A stretch of DNA of 64,000 nucleotides from RPQJ01 sp963846885 (GTDB taxonomy: Bacteria > Pseudomonadota > Gammaproteobacteria > Steroidobacterales > Steroidobacteraceae). The notes below the pieces were generated by a model. That model searched no databases. It saw only the letters and a program-made list of their open reading frames with translations, and was not told the origin of the DNA. This document shows, one piece after another, positions 62,604-64,000 of this stretch; the first letter of the stretch is position 1; each line of letters opens with the position of its first letter. The position numbers and the translations under genes were made by a program. The stretch spans positions 1 to 64,000 of the forward strand of contig CAWJXS010000009.1 of assembly GCA_963846885.1 (NCBI GenBank). Reading direction: 5' to 3'.

Positions 62604-62677
62604 GGCGGCTGATGGCCGGAGGTACGGGTTCATGCGGGGTTCGAGCGGTTCGCATAATGTATAGCAAGCATTAATTA

Positions 62678-62706
62678 TTGACTGCCGAATTTCGGCGGAA
62701 TAACAA
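62678..62706 (+). promoter_or_regulatory. Promoter with palindromic operator-like spacer upstream of the HEPN-like gene
   Basis: TTGACT (62678-62683) and TAACAA (62701-62706) are 17 bp apart. The spacer begins with the perfect palindrome GCCGAA-T-TTCGGC (62684-62696), well placed for a repressor that blocks RNA polymerase. The gene starts 60 bp downstream. Confidence 0.5.
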
Positions 62707-62766
62707 TGACTTGCGACGCAGTACAACTTGTGCAGTCTGGCAGCCTCGAAGTGATCAGATTCCATC

Positions 62767-63330
62767 GTGGAAGAAAGCGAACAAAAAACACTGGACGCTC
62801 GGAATGAGGCATTTCGGTGTCTGGGACGAAACCTCTATCTGATACAGCTAATCGAGCACCAGCTAAAGCACTTGGTTGTGCACGCCTCAGTTGAAGGGTA
62901 CGCGGGGGAGCTTGTCGAGGTGCTAGCGAAGAAATCGAAGCTGGCACGAAAGGCGTCAATGGGTACGCTTACAAGTCAGCTCACGACAGCAGTATTCCGG
63001 GACACGGCTGACGAGCGACGAGAGCCTGCGAACAATACCGAGGCATGGTTTTCTTTCTCTTATCGGTTCGAAGCAGACGAGACATTCGTCCGGCAGCGAA
63101 AGATGGAACTGCGAAGATTGGTGCGTGAGCGGAACAAGCTAATTCATACGGCGGCTGCGGAGATCAAACCGGAAGATGCAGAGAAGTGGATCGAACTCAT
63201 AATGCTGCTAAATGAGCAGAGAAACGAGCTGGCTGCTGAGCACGAGAAGCTTCGGATCATGATCGTTGATCTTGCTGAGATGGCAAAGCAATCAGCCCAG
63301 GTCATCCAATCTAAACTGCTTCGGGACTGA
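62767..63330 (+). CDS. HEPN-like hypothetical protein
   Basis: 187-residue protein from an AT-richer segment, with codon usage unlike the rest of the window. It is predicted all-helical. An early helix (LIQLIEHQLKHLVVHA) and the motif R122-N-K-L-I-H127 (VRERNKLIHTAA) fit the R-x4-6-H catalytic signature of HEPN ribonucleases, with the polar residue expected right after Arg. The C-terminal third looks like a coiled coil (NEQRNELAAEHEKLR). GTG 62767 is the first possible start after an in-frame stop at 62752; no Shine-Dalgarno sequence is seen. HEPN assignment is by motif only. Confidence 0.7.
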   Translation: MEESEQKTLDARNEAFRCLGRNLYLIQLIEHQLKHLVVHASVEGYAGELVEVLAKKSKLARKASMGTLTSQLTTAVFRDTADERREPANNTEAWFSFSYRFEADETFVRQRKMELRRLVRERNKLIHTAAAEIKPEDAEKWIELIMLLNEQRNELAAEHEKLRIMIVDLAEMAKQSAQVIQSKLLRD

Positions 63331-63399
63331 ATCACGCCAACGTCGCCGAAACGTTTATATAGGCGTGCTGACAAACGCTTGATCGAGGGGCCGAAAGAA

Positions 63400-64000
63400 A
63401 TGACGGACGAAGCGAAGCCAGATGACAAGAAATTGGAATCCGCTCCTTGGACCCCGAAAGATTGGGTGCAGCAATGCAAGGGCACGTCTCTATCGATAGT
63501 TGTGCCGCCATACATCCGATTCTTGCAAGGAACTCTGATGCTAAGAAAAGCGCAGGGTTTCCTTTATGCAGCAGCATTTGTCAGCAAGCAGGGACTACAT
63601 CAAGGGTTGGCTTCAACGTTTGCTGCATTAGATGACACAGACGACTCGCGTGCGCTCGGCCTGAATTTCGAAACGTACTTCGCTTCACAATTACTGATCA
63701 ATCTCGTATCGGAAGTGGAGCATTTCATGGCAAGCGCGATCGGTGCAGCGCTGCAATATCATCCAGAGAAGATGGGGAAAACGACGTTCACGCTAGCGGA
63801 GGTGATGGCAGCAGAATCGCCGAAGGAGCTGGTCAAGCATGCTGCGGCCTCGATGCTCAATGCCATCATGTACGAAAAGCCGAAGGACTATCTGAAGAGG
63901 TTTGCAGAGATAGTATCGATAGATGACCGTGCGTTGGAGAAGCGCTGGCCTCGGTTTGTTGAACTGAAGGCGCGTCGCGATTTGGGTGTTCACAACAACT
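63400..64000 (+). CDS. Second HEPN-like protein, 3' end beyond window
   Basis: The frame from ATG 63400 stays open for 200 codons to the window end. The protein begins TDEAKPDDKKLESAPWTPKD and is helical (ETYFASQLLINLVSEVEHFM). It reaches KARRDLGVHNN, where R193-D-L-G-V-H198 again fits the HEPN R-x4-H signature and VHNN is common in HEPN families. It begins 69 bp after the preceding gene in the same direction and shares its lower GC content, so the two look like one acquired unit. AGGGG lies ten bases before the ATG. The missing C-terminus prevents a firm assignment. Confidence 0.65.
   Translation, partial: MTDEAKPDDKKLESAPWTPKDWVQQCKGTSLSIVVPPYIRFLQGTLMLRKAQGFLYAAAFVSKQGLHQGLASTFAALDDTDDSRALGLNFETYFASQLLINLVSEVEHFMASAIGAALQYHPEKMGKTTFTLAEVMAAESPKELVKHAAASMLNAIMYEKPKDYLKRFAEIVSIDDRALEKRWPRFVELKARRDLGVHNN

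Noticed and set aside
62636..62650. GGTTCGAG resembling a tRNA T-loop or attachment-site remnant at the edge of the AT-rich segment
   Set aside because: No acceptor or anticodon stem can be built around it and no repeated copy was seen in the window.
62684..62696. LexA (SOS) box for the HEPN-like module
   Set aside because: The palindrome GCCGAATTTCGGC does not contain CTGT-N8-ACAG or the xanthomonad-type LexA pattern.

Overview
The window is GC-rich (clearly above 60 % except the last ~1.4 kb), densely packed and almost entirely bacterial housekeeping DNA. Gene content points to a gammaproteobacterium: NusA with two C-terminal acidic repeats, ZipA, PilZ next to holB, a gsp type II secretion cluster and fabD-fabG-acpP-fabF. 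A DksA with a Lys/Ala/Pro-rich N-terminal extension and only one zinc-finger cysteine, plus PhaR, suggests the Xanthomonadales/Nevskiales/Steroidobacter side of the class. That placement is inference; no rRNA or tRNA gene is present to confirm it.

Layout. 1-1.1 kb: 3' part of an aspartate/aromatic aminotransferase. 1.1-10 kb: translation/RNA operon rimP-nusA-infB-rbfA-truB, then rpsO-pnp, with a leader carrying two terminator-like hairpins. 10-11.6 kb: exported serine hydrolase whose 3' end is frameshifted. 11.8-15.0 kb: arsenic operon arsR-arsC-acr3 plus a translationally coupled, circularly permuted ATP-grasp protein. 15-17.3 kb (minus): phaR, gluQ, dksA. 17.5-24 kb: smc-zipA-ligA, running directly into a four-gene peptide-type ABC transporter (24-27.6 kb) without a binding protein. 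27.6-30.3 kb: a small membrane protein, a NicO-like metal permease with a His-rich loop, and alaA. 30.4-36.4 kb: an AddB-like nuclease and AddA-like helicase-nuclease pair. 36.4-42.2 kb (minus): type II secretion genes gspG-H-I-J-K-L-M-N, divergent from a rhombosortase-type rhomboid protease. 43-51.7 kb: fatty-acid synthesis, folate (pabB, pabC), mltG, tmk, holB, pilZ. 52.1-57 kb: a double cNMP-binding/rhodanese fusion, a FadJ-type beta-oxidation enzyme, an EEP-fold protein, a TIR-like (DUF1863/ThsB-like) protein and a hypothetical gene. 57.2-62.6 kb: accessory metabolism (alcohol dehydrogenase, frameshifted glycosyltransferase, GNAT, DapB-like reductase, cupin, quinone-oxidoreductase-like). 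62.7-64 kb: a visibly AT-richer segment with two consecutive genes each carrying a HEPN-type R-x4-H motif; the second runs off the end.

How the parts fit: the first third is translation, RNA turnover and chromosome maintenance; the gsp cluster and rhombosortase form one protein-secretion and surface-processing neighbourhood; fabD to pilZ is the conserved lipid/folate/replication string. The most unusual points are the ATP-grasp gene inside the ars operon, the 92-bp inverted-repeat element inside the gspI leader, the TIR-like protein and the terminal HEPN-like pair. Two genes (serine hydrolase, glycosyltransferase) carry single-base frameshifts that are either real decay or sequence errors.
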